The notes under the pieces: model-generated
What the model was told of the DNA's origin: nothing
Seen by the model: the letters and a program-made list of their open reading frames with translations, nothing else
The model's database searches: none
Program-made: the position numbers and the translations under genes
NCBI GenBank assembly: GCA_029218425.1
Contig: JAQXRH010000046.1
Span: 1-55,343 of the forward strand
Direction: 5' to 3'
DNA from: Bacteroidales bacterium
Lineage (GTDB): Bacteria; Bacteroidota; Bacteroidia; Bacteroidales; Muribaculaceae
Length of the DNA: 55,343 bases
Shown here: in pieces, positions 17,761 through 27,200 of the stretch
Position numbering within the stretch: the first letter of the stretch is position 1
Layout of the letters: the number at the start of each line of letters is the position of its first letter

Positions 17761-19473
17761 TTAAATGTTTGAGTAGGAGTAAGTGCTGTTGATGAGGTCT
17801 ACGGTCAGCAGATACGAGCCGTTGGCAAGTTCGTTGTCTCCGTCAAATCCGTCATGTCCGTAAAGCAGTTCTCCGTTACCGCCGCCGAAGCATACTGTCC
17901 AGCTCTCGTTGATGAGTATCTTGACTCCCCACGGTGTGTTGGCGCTCTTCTCTACTACTGCGGTGTATACTCCGGGTGTCTCGCTTGCTGTCATCGGGGT
18001 CTTGCTCCAGTCGTCATTAAGCCCTGAATAGCATACTGTTGACACGGGGGTTACTTCGTATGTCAGTCCGTTGAGCCCAACATTCAGTATGTAGAGTCCT
18101 GCCTCAGGTGCCGGGATATTGGTTTTGGCTCCGTATTTGAGCTTGCCGCCCATGGTATCGCCTTCGCCGCCGAAGCCCCATGACTCATCCCAGTTGCCTG
18201 CTTCTTTGTAGAGTTTGTAGCCCCACTTGGAGTCGAAGTAGCAGCCGCCTGCATAGGCTTTCTCCTCGGAGTTGTAAAGTCGGAGGTAGTTGTTGAAATG
18301 CCAGCTACCTGACACTGCGTCGTCGTGCCCTGACAGATAAAGCAGCGGACTGGCGGGTTCTTCGGGTTCCTCTGAGCCGGCCTCGAACGATATTGCCCAT
18401 TGCAACGGGGTGACCATTGTCAGTTTCATCACCTGTGAACCCGATGCTGTCACATTGACTGCCACTGTCGATGCGCTCTCGCTGTATGCAAGATTGTCTG
18501 CTGTACCTGTCAGTGCCACCGGTTTGTTTATTGATGAGTTTTTGTCGCCGGTCGAGATATCATAGAGTGTGCCGGTACCCGATATGGTGATGTTTTTGCT
18601 GCCGGCCTTGGTATCGACTGTCATCTTCCATTCGCTGGTCTTGCGGTCGAATTCCATCACGCCGTTGATGTCGCCCGATACGGTCAGTTCGGGTATCAGA
18701 AGCGCGCTCCACCACAACTCCACGGTATTGACGATGGTATAGTAGCAGCCTGCCGTGCCGGGATACCAGAGGTTGTAGATCTTATCCTCAAGTGCCAGTG
18801 ACGATACCGCGAAGGTGCCTGCCGTTGCCGAGTTGCCCCAGATTACGCCTAACGCATCCTTCATGTACCAGTTCTCCCAGCCGTTAACGCCGGCAAAACC
18901 TTCGTAGATACCGTTCTCGGTGGGCGACAGAAGTGTTCTGCTTGTCATCTCCTGGCTCTTGTTGAGTACGTAAGCCACACTCATGTCTATCTTGTAGGGG
19001 GTCACAAACAGACTCAGCGTATTGCTGTATGTCGGCTCGATATTCTTGCCGATGACTGTTTTTATTCTGACGAATACTTCGGCGCGTTCGCCTCCCTCTA
19101 CTCCCAAACGGCTCATCATTGAGTTGAGTTCGCCCACGGTAAACTGGTAGGAATATATGCCGTCATCCACGGGGGTGCTCACTGAGTTGCTGAAATCTTT
19201 GCTCAGCGACATTTCGATGCTGTTGGTCAGCACTCCGTCGGGCAGTGCGACAGCCTCGTTGCTGAGCGTCAGGTTGCCGTTCTCGTCCCAGTTAAGGGTC
19301 AGTGCAAGGGCATTCAGGTTATTGTAGTCAAGGACTATCTCCTCTGACGAGGTGCCGATCGTGACGTCATCTTTGGTGTTGATGGTCAGCATGTCGCCGT
19401 CCTTGTCGCATGATGTCACGGCAAGCACTGTCACGGCTGCCGCAATTATGCGCGATATATGATTGATTTTCAT
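17761..19473 (-). CDS. SusE/SusF-like surface glycan-binding lipoprotein
   Basis: The 570-residue product has a lipoprotein signal ending in VTSC followed by acidic residues (DKDGD), typical of surface export in Bacteroidetes. The N-terminal SusE-type Ig-like domain (about 35-170) contains the LNALALTLNW strand. Two or more beta-sandwich starch-binding-like repeats follow, with Trp-rich surfaces (WYMKD, WWSAL, GSWHFNNYLRLY, WGYKLYKEAGNW). A hinge of Glu/Pro (EEPEEPASP) precedes the last two repeats. It ends with a repeat containing NGSYLLTVDL. It lies directly after susD in the order susC-susD-susE and probably binds galactan at the cell surface. Ligand is inferred from the adjacent GH53 enzymes. 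Confidence 0.82.
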   Translation of the reverse strand: MKINHISRIIAAAVTVLAVTSCDKDGDMLTINTKDDVTIGTSSEEIVLDYNNLNALALTLNWDENGNLTLSNEAVALPDGVLTNSIEMSLSKDFSNSVSTPVDDGIYSYQFTVGELNSMMSRLGVEGGERAEVFVRIKTVIGKNIEPTYSNTLSLFVTPYKIDMSVAYVLNKSQEMTSRTLLSPTENGIYEGFAGVNGWENWYMKDALGVIWGNSATAGTFAVSSLALEDKIYNLWYPGTAGCYYTIVNTVELWWSALLIPELTVSGDINGVMEFDRKTSEWKMTVDTKAGSKNITISGTGTLYDISTGDKNSSINKPVALTGTADNLAYSESASTVAVNVTASGSQVMKLTMVTPLQWAISFEAGSEEPEEPASPLLYLSGHDDAVSGSWHFNNYLRLYNSEEKAYAGGCYFDSKWGYKLYKEAGNWDESWGFGGEGDTMGGKLKYGAKTNIPAPEAGLYILNVGLNGLTYEVTPVSTVCYSGLNDDWSKTPMTASETPGVYTAVVEKSANTPWGVKILINESWTVCFGGGNGELLYGHDGFDGDNELANGSYLLTVDLINSTYSYSNI

Positions 19474-19482
19474 GACTTGTTA

Positions 19483-21051
19483 TTAATAATTGGGGTTTGA
19501 CAGATTGGTGTTGACCGACAGCTCTGTAGCTGGGATGGGATAGATCTCATATTTGGGGTCGACTGCCTTGCCGTCAAGCACGCCACCCTTCCATTGCCAT
19601 ATATATTTGTCGGTGGTGAACATGCCGAAGCGGCGGAGGTCGGTGCGGCGTACTGACTCATGGAGCAGCTCGCGTGCTCTCTCGTCGATGAAAAATTGCA
19701 GATCCATCTCGGCGTCGGTGATGTTGCCCGACTTGTCGCCGTAGGCGCGTTCACGCACCAGGTTGACCAGGTCGAGGGCCTCGCTGCGGGTCATGCCTGT
19801 ACCGCCTCTGACCACTGACTCAGCTGCCATCAGGTACACGTCGGCAAGACGGAACACGGGCAGGTCGGTAGAACAGCCGTTTGATGCGGTGTTGGATGCC
19901 GGGGTGCCGTCATCGTAAAGATTGGTGAATTTCTCGCTGAAGTAGCCGTTGCTCTGGTCGTTGTATACTGCCAGATACTGGGTTTGTCCGTCGGTGTAGA
20001 ACATGCAGCGTGAGTCTTTCGAAGTCGCTACGTCACCGAATTTCGCCGGTATCTCTCCGCGTACTCGGAAGTTGCCCCAGCCGTTGGTGATACCGTATTT
20101 GGCGGGATCCTGGCTCGATGAGTTGGAGCATGAGCCACAGATGATATTGGTTGTTGCACCCCATGTCACGGTGGTGGTTGCATCTACCACAAATGGGAAT
20201 ATGATCTCGTTGGTGCGCAGATGGTTGGATGCGTTAAACAGTTTGTAGAATTCCGGTTCGAGTGAATATTTGTGGCTGTTGATCACTTTGTTGCAATAAG
20301 TGATACAGTCGGTGTAATGATCTTGACGGGTGTAGACCTCGGCGTTGAGGTAAAGTCTTGCAAGAAGTGACCATACGGCACCACGGGTAGCACGGCCGTA
20401 CTCATTGTCCAGAGGTACCTCTTCCTCGATTGCCTTGAGCTCGCTCTCGATGAAGTTGAACAGCTGTTCGTCGCTGTAGCGCTCGGGTATATAGCCCGAG
20501 ATGGGGGTGTTCTCGTCAGAGAACGGACCCTGGGCATAAAGGTCGAGCACCCAGTAATAGGCAAGCGCGCGCAAAAATCTTGCCTCGGCTTTCATGTTTC
20601 TGATATCCTGTTGGCCGGCTTCGTCAAATCTGCCGATCGAGCCTTCGTTTGAGTTGCGGATAAACTCGTTGCACACCGATATGGTGTAATAGAGTCGGTA
20701 ATAACCGTCCTGTACCCACACATCGTTGGCATCCCAGTTGAAATGCGATATGTTGTACAGTGAGCTCCATGTATTGATACTCTCTTCGGTCGGGTCTTCC
20801 TCCATGTTGAAGATACAGCGTGACAGGTCATAGCCCTTTTCCGAGTCGATGTCTTTGTTGCCGTCCTTCTCCTGACCGGTGATGACGAAGCAGGCGTAGG
20901 CTTTGGCAAGTACCTGGCGGTAGGTCGCGGGCGAGCTGTACACTACCGTGGCGTCTTGTTCGAATACCGGGCGCTGGTCAAGATCGTCGACACACGACGT
21001 TGCTGCCGCTGCCATCATGCCCAGTGCCATCATTATATATGCTTTTTTCAT
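19483..21051 (-). CDS. SusD-family outer-membrane nutrient-binding lipoprotein
   Basis: SusD proteins form a lid on the SusC channel and bind oligosaccharides. The 522-residue protein has a lipoprotein signal ending in ATSC with DDLDQ following, the N-terminal SusD-like domain with TPR helices, and the C-terminal RagB/SusD region with PVFRLADVYLMAAESVVRGG, a strongly conserved stretch. The end (ELSVNTNLSNPNY) is the usual C-terminal ending of the family. It sits 21 bases after susC and 9 bases before the SusE-like gene, so it is part of one transcript. Confidence 0.95.
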   Translation of the reverse strand: MKKAYIMMALGMMAAAATSCVDDLDQRPVFEQDATVVYSSPATYRQVLAKAYACFVITGQEKDGNKDIDSEKGYDLSRCIFNMEEDPTEESINTWSSLYNISHFNWDANDVWVQDGYYRLYYTISVCNEFIRNSNEGSIGRFDEAGQQDIRNMKAEARFLRALAYYWVLDLYAQGPFSDENTPISGYIPERYSDEQLFNFIESELKAIEEEVPLDNEYGRATRGAVWSLLARLYLNAEVYTRQDHYTDCITYCNKVINSHKYSLEPEFYKLFNASNHLRTNEIIFPFVVDATTTVTWGATTNIICGSCSNSSSQDPAKYGITNGWGNFRVRGEIPAKFGDVATSKDSRCMFYTDGQTQYLAVYNDQSNGYFSEKFTNLYDDGTPASNTASNGCSTDLPVFRLADVYLMAAESVVRGGTGMTRSEALDLVNLVRERAYGDKSGNITDAEMDLQFFIDERARELLHESVRRTDLRRFGMFTTDKYIWQWKGGVLDGKAVDPKYEIYPIPATELSVNTNLSNPNY

Positions 21052-21072
21052 TGCTTTCCTTGTTAATGGTGA

Positions 21073-24039
21073 TTAGAAATTAAGTCCTACGGTAAGTGAA
21101 TATGTGCGCGGGCGCGGATATACGCTCGAATCGATACCGCCGTTCACTTCCGGATCGATACCTGAGTAATTAGTGATCGTGAACACGTTCTGGATGTTGG
21201 CCGACAGATGGATGCTCAACGTGCGCCATACGCGTCCGAAGTCATAGCTCAGCTGCAGGTTATCCATCTTCAGGAACGATGCGTTCTCCACGTAGTGGTC
21301 GCTGTAATGCTGACGAACGGCGAAACCAGTGTCGAGATAGCTGCGGTTGAGGTTATTGATCTGGTAGGCGTTGTATGACACTGTCTCCCAGGCACCCATG
21401 TTCATAGCCATTGCGTTGTACACGTAGTTGCCGATATTGGCACGGAGTGAGGTCGACAAGGTCCACTTCTTGTAGCGCAGACTGGTGCTCAGTCCGAGGA
21501 TCCAGTCGGGTGCTGGTGAATGATAGTGGTACAGGTCCGATGAGTTGATTTGTCCGTCATTGTTAAGGTCGGCATACACTCCTTCGATCGGACGGCCTGT
21601 GTTCTTGTCGTAGATCTGCTTGTACACATAGAATGCGTAGGGGGCATAGCCTGTCGAAAATACCTGCACGCGGCGGCTGTCTACTGATGAGCCTACGAGT
21701 GTGTTGGGCGACTCGGCTTCGGGCGATACCGTAAGGTTGGTGATACGCGATTTCTGCCAGGTGGCATTGGCTGCCACGTTCCACGACCAGTCTTTGTTGT
21801 CGATGATGTTGGCGTTGATTGAAAGCTCAAAGCCCTCGCTGTCCACATTACCAACGTTCGAAAGTATATACTTGGCGAAGTTCGTTCCGGCGGCACAGGG
21901 CACTGAAGCCAACAGGTCTTCGGTGGTGCGGTTGTAGTAGTCGATCGATCCGGTGATGCGGTTGCTGAGGAAGCCGAAGTCCAGACCTACGTTCCATGCC
22001 TTGGTAGTTTCCCATTTCAGGTCGGGATTGTATGCTTCCGGACGGTAGGTGTAGATGGGCACTCCGTTGAACACGTACTGTGCACCGTCCTGTGATATCG
22101 TGTAGATCGGCATGTGCGAATAATTGGCGATGCCGTCCTGCTGGCCGGTCTGGCCGTAGCTTACCCTGACTTTGAGGTCATTCATCACATCGCGGGCGAA
22201 ATCCCAAAAAGACTCGTTCGACACTCTCCACGCGAGAGCTACCGACGGGAATGTGCCCCACCGCTTGTCTTTGGCGAAACGTGACGAGCCGTCGCGGCGG
22301 AATGTCGCCGTCAGAAGATAGCGTCCGTCAAACGTATAGTTCAGACGCCCGTAATATGAAAGCAGTGTGTGGCGCTCGTCGGTCGGAGCAGTTGTCGACT
22401 GCACTTCGCCCGCTTCGTTATAGGTTTCGTAGTAGGGTGAGTAGCGTCTCCACCACTGGTAGTCGTAACCGACGGTCACGTCAACCGTACTCTTGATGGC
22501 ATCGAAATCTCTGTTATAGTTGCCGTAGATGGTAAACAGTTTGTTGTAGGCTTTCTTGGGGCCGACGCACGATACCGTGCCGCCGCTGTTGAAGCCGCTC
22601 CATGAAGCCGCAGGGGTGTAGTAGTCGCTCTTGCCCTGTGCGCGGTCATAGGCTGCGGTGGCATGGAAGCGGAGGCCGGGCACCGGTCGCACGTTGTAGT
22701 CTACATCCACACTACCGATGAGTCGGCTTGTGTGTGCCTTGTTGCGGTAGTTGAGAAGTCCCACGGGGTTGGCTGTGCCGCCGGTCACGGGGATGCCGTT
22801 GATGTCGACGGGCTCGTTGAATCCGAGGAAGCTGTCATCGCCTGAGTATACGGGGATAGTGGGGTTGTAGGCGGTGGCGTTCCAGATGATTGATCCGCTG
22901 GGGTAGCGGCTGGTGTTGTATGATGCCTTGCCGCTGAAGGTAAACTTCAGGTCGTCGTTGAAGAACGAGGGGCTCAGGTTGAGATTGCCGGAGAAGCGTT
23001 TGTTCTCGTCATTCTTCATGATACCTTCCTGATACAGCGCCCCGACAGAGACTCTGAAGGGAAGCCAGTCGGTCACGCGGCCCGATACGCTGAGGTTATT
23101 GTCGGTGCCGAAGCCGGTCTGCATCACAAGGTCGGTCCAGTCGGTATTCTCTTCGCCAAGCAGTGCAATCTGCGCGGCGCTTCCGTTGGTCTTGATTACA
23201 TCGACAAACTCGTCGCGTGAAAGCATGTTGGCGGTTTTTGTTTTGGTCGAAACGGAATTGGTGGTCTGGAATGATACCTTTATTCCTTCACCTTTTCCTT
23301 TCTTGGTGGTGATGAGGATGACACCGTTGGATGCACGCGAACCGTAGATTGCGGTTGATGATGCATCTTTCAGCACTGTCATGCTCTCGATGTCGTTGGG
23401 GTTGATCATCGACAGGAAGTTGCCCTGCCCCTGGATGTAGCCGCCAACCTCCATCGGCACGCCGTCGATTACGATAAGCGGGTCGTTGGATGCGTTGAGC
23501 GACGCCCCGCCGCGTATGCGTATCGTGGAGCCGCCGGTGGTCGAACCGCCCGAATTTACGATCTGCACGCCGGGCATCTTGCCGTTGATGAGCTCTTCGG
23601 GCGATGTGATCACTCCCTGATTGAAATCTTTCTCGCTGATAGTCGACACTGAGCCGGTCAGATCGTTTTTCTTCTGCGTGCCGTAGCCGATCACGACAAC
23701 CTCGTCAAGCACCTCGGCGTTGGGGCGCATTGTCACATCTATGACATCAGACGTGATGTCGACAGTGACTGCCGTATATCCGACGTAGGTGAAAAGCAGC
23801 TGTCGTGCCGAGGCCGGCACTTTGAGGGTGTAATGGCCGTCAAAGTCGGTGGAGACTCCGATCGGTTCGTCTACGACTTTTACCGTCGCGCCCAACAATG
23901 GTTCGCCGGTCTCGTCAGTGACAGTACCCGTTACTGTCCGCTGGGTCTGTGCAAATGCCGAAACGGGTATAAGGAGTATGGCAAGGATAAGTCCAAGCAG
24001 CCGGCTCCTTATTTCGGTAGCATGAATTGCTTTGTGCAT
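21073..24039 (-). CDS. SusC-family TonB-dependent transporter
   Basis: SusC proteins import oligosaccharides across the outer membrane with energy from TonB. The 988-residue protein has a signal peptide ending around SAFAQ, a CarboxypepD_reg-like Ig domain (about 35-110, VTGTVTDETGEPLLGATV), the plug with VVVIGYGTQKKNDLTGSVS, and a large 22-strand barrel ending in aromatic YSLTVGLNF. Length is usual. It is the first gene of the operon, 249 bases from the divergently placed end of the regulator; a -7 element and a direct repeat lie upstream. The substrate, galacto-oligosaccharides, is inferred from GH53 and GH2 genes. Confidence 0.95.
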   Translation of the reverse strand: MHKAIHATEIRSRLLGLILAILLIPVSAFAQTQRTVTGTVTDETGEPLLGATVKVVDEPIGVSTDFDGHYTLKVPASARQLLFTYVGYTAVTVDITSDVIDVTMRPNAEVLDEVVVIGYGTQKKNDLTGSVSTISEKDFNQGVITSPEELINGKMPGVQIVNSGGSTTGGSTIRIRGGASLNASNDPLIVIDGVPMEVGGYIQGQGNFLSMINPNDIESMTVLKDASSTAIYGSRASNGVILITTKKGKGEGIKVSFQTTNSVSTKTKTANMLSRDEFVDVIKTNGSAAQIALLGEENTDWTDLVMQTGFGTDNNLSVSGRVTDWLPFRVSVGALYQEGIMKNDENKRFSGNLNLSPSFFNDDLKFTFSGKASYNTSRYPSGSIIWNATAYNPTIPVYSGDDSFLGFNEPVDINGIPVTGGTANPVGLLNYRNKAHTSRLIGSVDVDYNVRPVPGLRFHATAAYDRAQGKSDYYTPAASWSGFNSGGTVSCVGPKKAYNKLFTIYGNYNRDFDAIKSTVDVTVGYDYQWWRRYSPYYETYNEAGEVQSTTAPTDERHTLLSYYGRLNYTFDGRYLLTATFRRDGSSRFAKDKRWGTFPSVALAWRVSNESFWDFARDVMNDLKVRVSYGQTGQQDGIANYSHMPIYTISQDGAQYVFNGVPIYTYRPEAYNPDLKWETTKAWNVGLDFGFLSNRITGSIDYYNRTTEDLLASVPCAAGTNFAKYILSNVGNVDSEGFELSINANIIDNKDWSWNVAANATWQKSRITNLTVSPEAESPNTLVGSSVDSRRVQVFSTGYAPYAFYVYKQIYDKNTGRPIEGVYADLNNDGQINSSDLYHYHSPAPDWILGLSTSLRYKKWTLSTSLRANIGNYVYNAMAMNMGAWETVSYNAYQINNLNRSYLDTGFAVRQHYSDHYVENASFLKMDNLQLSYDFGRVWRTLSIHLSANIQNVFTITNYSGIDPEVNGGIDSSVYPRPRTYSLTVGLNF

Positions 24040-24099
24040 TGGTAGTGTTTTTTAGGTTATTTTTTAAGGTAAGCACCGGTGTCTGCCGGCGTGATGTTG

Positions 24100-24175
24100 C
24101 AAATATAATTCATGCGATAATGTGTGATGGCATTTTTTCGGACAATTGATGCAACAAATCGGACATCGGCATGAA
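24100..24175 (-). promoter_or_regulatory. susC promoter with a two-turn direct repeat, possible HTCS operator
   Basis: On the minus strand TATATTTG (24107-24100) fits the -7 consensus, but no TTG stands at the right distance, as expected for an activator-dependent promoter. Upstream, TCGGACAATTGATGCAA (24138-24154) and TCGGACATCGGCATGAA (24159-24175) form a direct repeat with a 21-base period, two helical turns. AraC-type domains of hybrid regulators bind such repeats. Binding here is inference. Confidence 0.5.
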
Positions 24176-24209
24176 TTTCAGTGCGATATGGCCGAATTTT
24201 GTCCGTTTA

Positions 24210-24290
24210 AGAGTATGTTTACTTTTAAATGATTTTAGTGCAAAGAGAGATTTTCAAATATTTAATTTGGTTTAAAAGTAAACATACTCT
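24210..24290. repeat. Perfect 20-bp inverted repeat across the regulator stop codon
   Basis: Bases 24210-24229 and 24271-24290 are exact reverse complements (AGAGTATGTTTACTTTTAAA), separated by 41 AT-rich bases. The right arm overlaps the stop codon of the HTCS gene. A second small stem (AGCCTG/CAGGCT, 24292-24308) lies just inside the gene end. The element may terminate the regulator transcript or be the remnant of a small transposable element. Confidence 0.7.
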
Positions 24291-27200
24291 AAGCCTGCGC
24301 TTCAGGCTTCTCGTCGTCCGACCTGTACTGGCTCGGCTTCACTCCGTAGTGCGCCTGAAAACATTTGGCGAAATACGACGGTGTCTTGAACCCCACCATA
24401 TAACTGATTTCCGAAACCGTAAACCGTTGCTGGCTCAGAAGCATTGCCGCTTTCTGCAGGCGCACCTGCCTGATATAATCGAGCGGCGACGTTCCCATAT
24501 ATTTCTTTATGAGACGATATAGCTGTTTCTGGGCAACGCCGCTCTTCTCGCATAGCATGTTCACGTTGAGGTCGGGGTCGGAGATGTTCTCCTCTATGAG
24601 TTTAGCTATCTTTGCCAGCTGTTTCTCGTTGTTGCTCTCGGCCTCTATCGGCTTGCTCTCGGCCTCGGTGATGGCCTGGATGCGCGCCCGCTCCTTTAGC
24701 TCTTTGCGCGCTTTTAGCAGCTGGGCAATTCGCCCTTGCAATGCCGAAGGCTCAAACGGCTTGGCCATAAACACTTCGATGCCCAGTTTGATGCTCTCGC
24801 TCTCGGTCTTGTTGTCCGACTTGGCGGTTAGCATGATGATGGGTGTCGACATCAGCCGCGGATTGTGCTTTAATTGGCGCACCATCTCCATCCCGCTCAT
24901 CACCGGCATCATCTCGTCGACGATTATCAAGTCGGGGTTGAACGACGACGCTATCGCAAGTCCGGTGCGGCCATTGTCTGCCCGTTGTGTAGTGTATTCT
25001 TTGTCCAATATGGAGGTGATAAACTCGCCTATTTGCGCATTGTCCTCTACTACAAGTATTTTCTGCCGCCCGGCACTCTCTCCAGCATCGGCCGTAGTAC
25101 TTATGCTCTGCGATTTGTCGGTTCTCGGCAATGTCACCACAAACGATGTGCCTTGACCCTCTTTGCTATATAGGCTTATGTTGCCGCCCATCAGCTCCAA
25201 GTATTTCTTTATCAGATACAATCCCAATCCGGTACCCTCTTTGAGCTTCGACGTGGCCGGCGCTCTAAACATGCGCTGGAACACTAAGGGCTGGTCGATG
25301 TCGGAGATGCCTACGCCGTCGTCCGATACCACTATCTCCACTTTGTCTCCATCCTCGCTTATCCCGCACGATATGGTCGACCCGTCCTCCGAATATTTGC
25401 AGGCGTTCGACAACAGGTTGGTGATGACCGACTCTAATTTTACCGCATCGGCCTCAATCTGTATCCGTGGCGATGAAGTGTGAAACAGAAATACTTTCTG
25501 CTGATTGTTCTCCTTGAACACTTCGATTATCCCTCGGCAAAATTCAACTACGTCGAACACTGAGAGTATCAACAGCTTTTCGTCATCGTCCTCTATATGC
25601 CTTAGCTCAAGGGTGCGGTGTATCATGTTGTTGAGCCGCACGGCGTTGTCGTAGACGGTATCCAGGCTCTTCTTCGTTTCCGGGTCTTTGGTCCGCTCTT
25701 TAAGTAGGCTCACCGGACCCATTATCATCGACAACGGCGTCTTCAGATCGTGCGATATATTGGAAAGGAAGGTCAGCTTGCGCTCCACATTCTCCAATGT
25801 GCTGAGCCTCTCTCGCTCACGTATGGCTCGCAGGTTGCGCTGTCGCATATACCATACTATCCATATCACTATGCATATCGCTGCAATGATGTAGATCGTT
25901 ATCGCCCACCATGATAGCGCTGCCGGAGCTTTCACTGTCAGCGGTATCGCTATCGGTGGCAATGGCGACCCTACTGCCTTCACCAATACCTCGTATTCCC
26001 CCATCTTCAGCCCGGAGTAGGTGATGGTGTTGGCTCCTTCGGGCATAACTATCCACCCGCCTACCGTGTCGCTTGACGCCCCGGAAAGCTTGTACATGTA
26101 GCGCTGCTCTACCTCGGGGGAGTAGTCGAGCGAACTGACCACTAAGGTGATGCCACCGCCGTAGGGTAGCTCCATGCCTCGCTTGCCGGCTGTGATGTCG
26201 TATAGGTTGTAATTCCCCTCGCCGCGGTCGGTGAGCACCATCTTGATAGTCTTGTAGTCTGCCGTCTTGCTGGTGATGTTGCGGTCCACTTCTACTATCT
26301 CGTCGGTGGCGCCTAAGTACACTTTGTCGCGCGCTACGTCCTCGTATATCGCAGTGTAGGATTTTTGCGGTATCGGCAATAGGCTCGGCGTCAGGCTGTT
26401 GCCGTCCACTCGCCACATGTTGCTTTGCGTAGATATCCACACTTCATCGCCCACTGCTCCCATGGCCAACGGCGTCTCGTCGCTATTGGTGGCGGGAAAT
26501 TTCACCGTCGTAATCTCCTCTGTGTCAACGTCGATTATTACTACGCCCCCTTTCGACGTGCACCACACCCGGCCGCGGCGGTCGGTGCAGATGTCGGTGG
26601 GGCTACCTCCGGTCTTCTCGTTTATGTCGTAAGTGGTTATCTTCCCTGTCGAGGGGGAGTAGCGGCTCAGCATGTTGTCGCGAAACAGGAGTATCCAGAT
26701 GTCGCCGTTGCGGTCTCTGAGCATGTCGTTCACCAAGTCGTTGTTCAGTCGCTGTGGTTTCGTCTCGGTGTTGATCGACATGTCGGCGGCGACGACTTGC
26801 TCCCCCGCTGCCAGCTTCGACTTCGCAAGATAGTGCAACCCGTTAAGGAAACTGCCCACATAGAAATGGTCACCATCCTCTACCAGGGCATACACCCAGT
26901 TGGTCTTATGCCTGCCATTTCGGTCGACGATGTAATAGACGTCGAAGTTGTCTCCCTCGCGGTTGTAGCGATTGATGCCAGCATCGGTAGCCAACCATAT
27001 ATTTCCCTCCCTGTCCTCGTGTATGGCTCTTACTCTGTTGTGTGACAAGGCCTTTGCTTTGCCGCTATGACGGTACCATTTCGCTGGCGCATCGGCCGAC
27101 AAACGTATCACTCCGTTGGTGCCGCCAAGCCATATCTCGTTGCGGCTGTCGCGGTAGATGACATCGATTTCATTCCCCTCGCCGGAGTTGGCGAGCGTGC

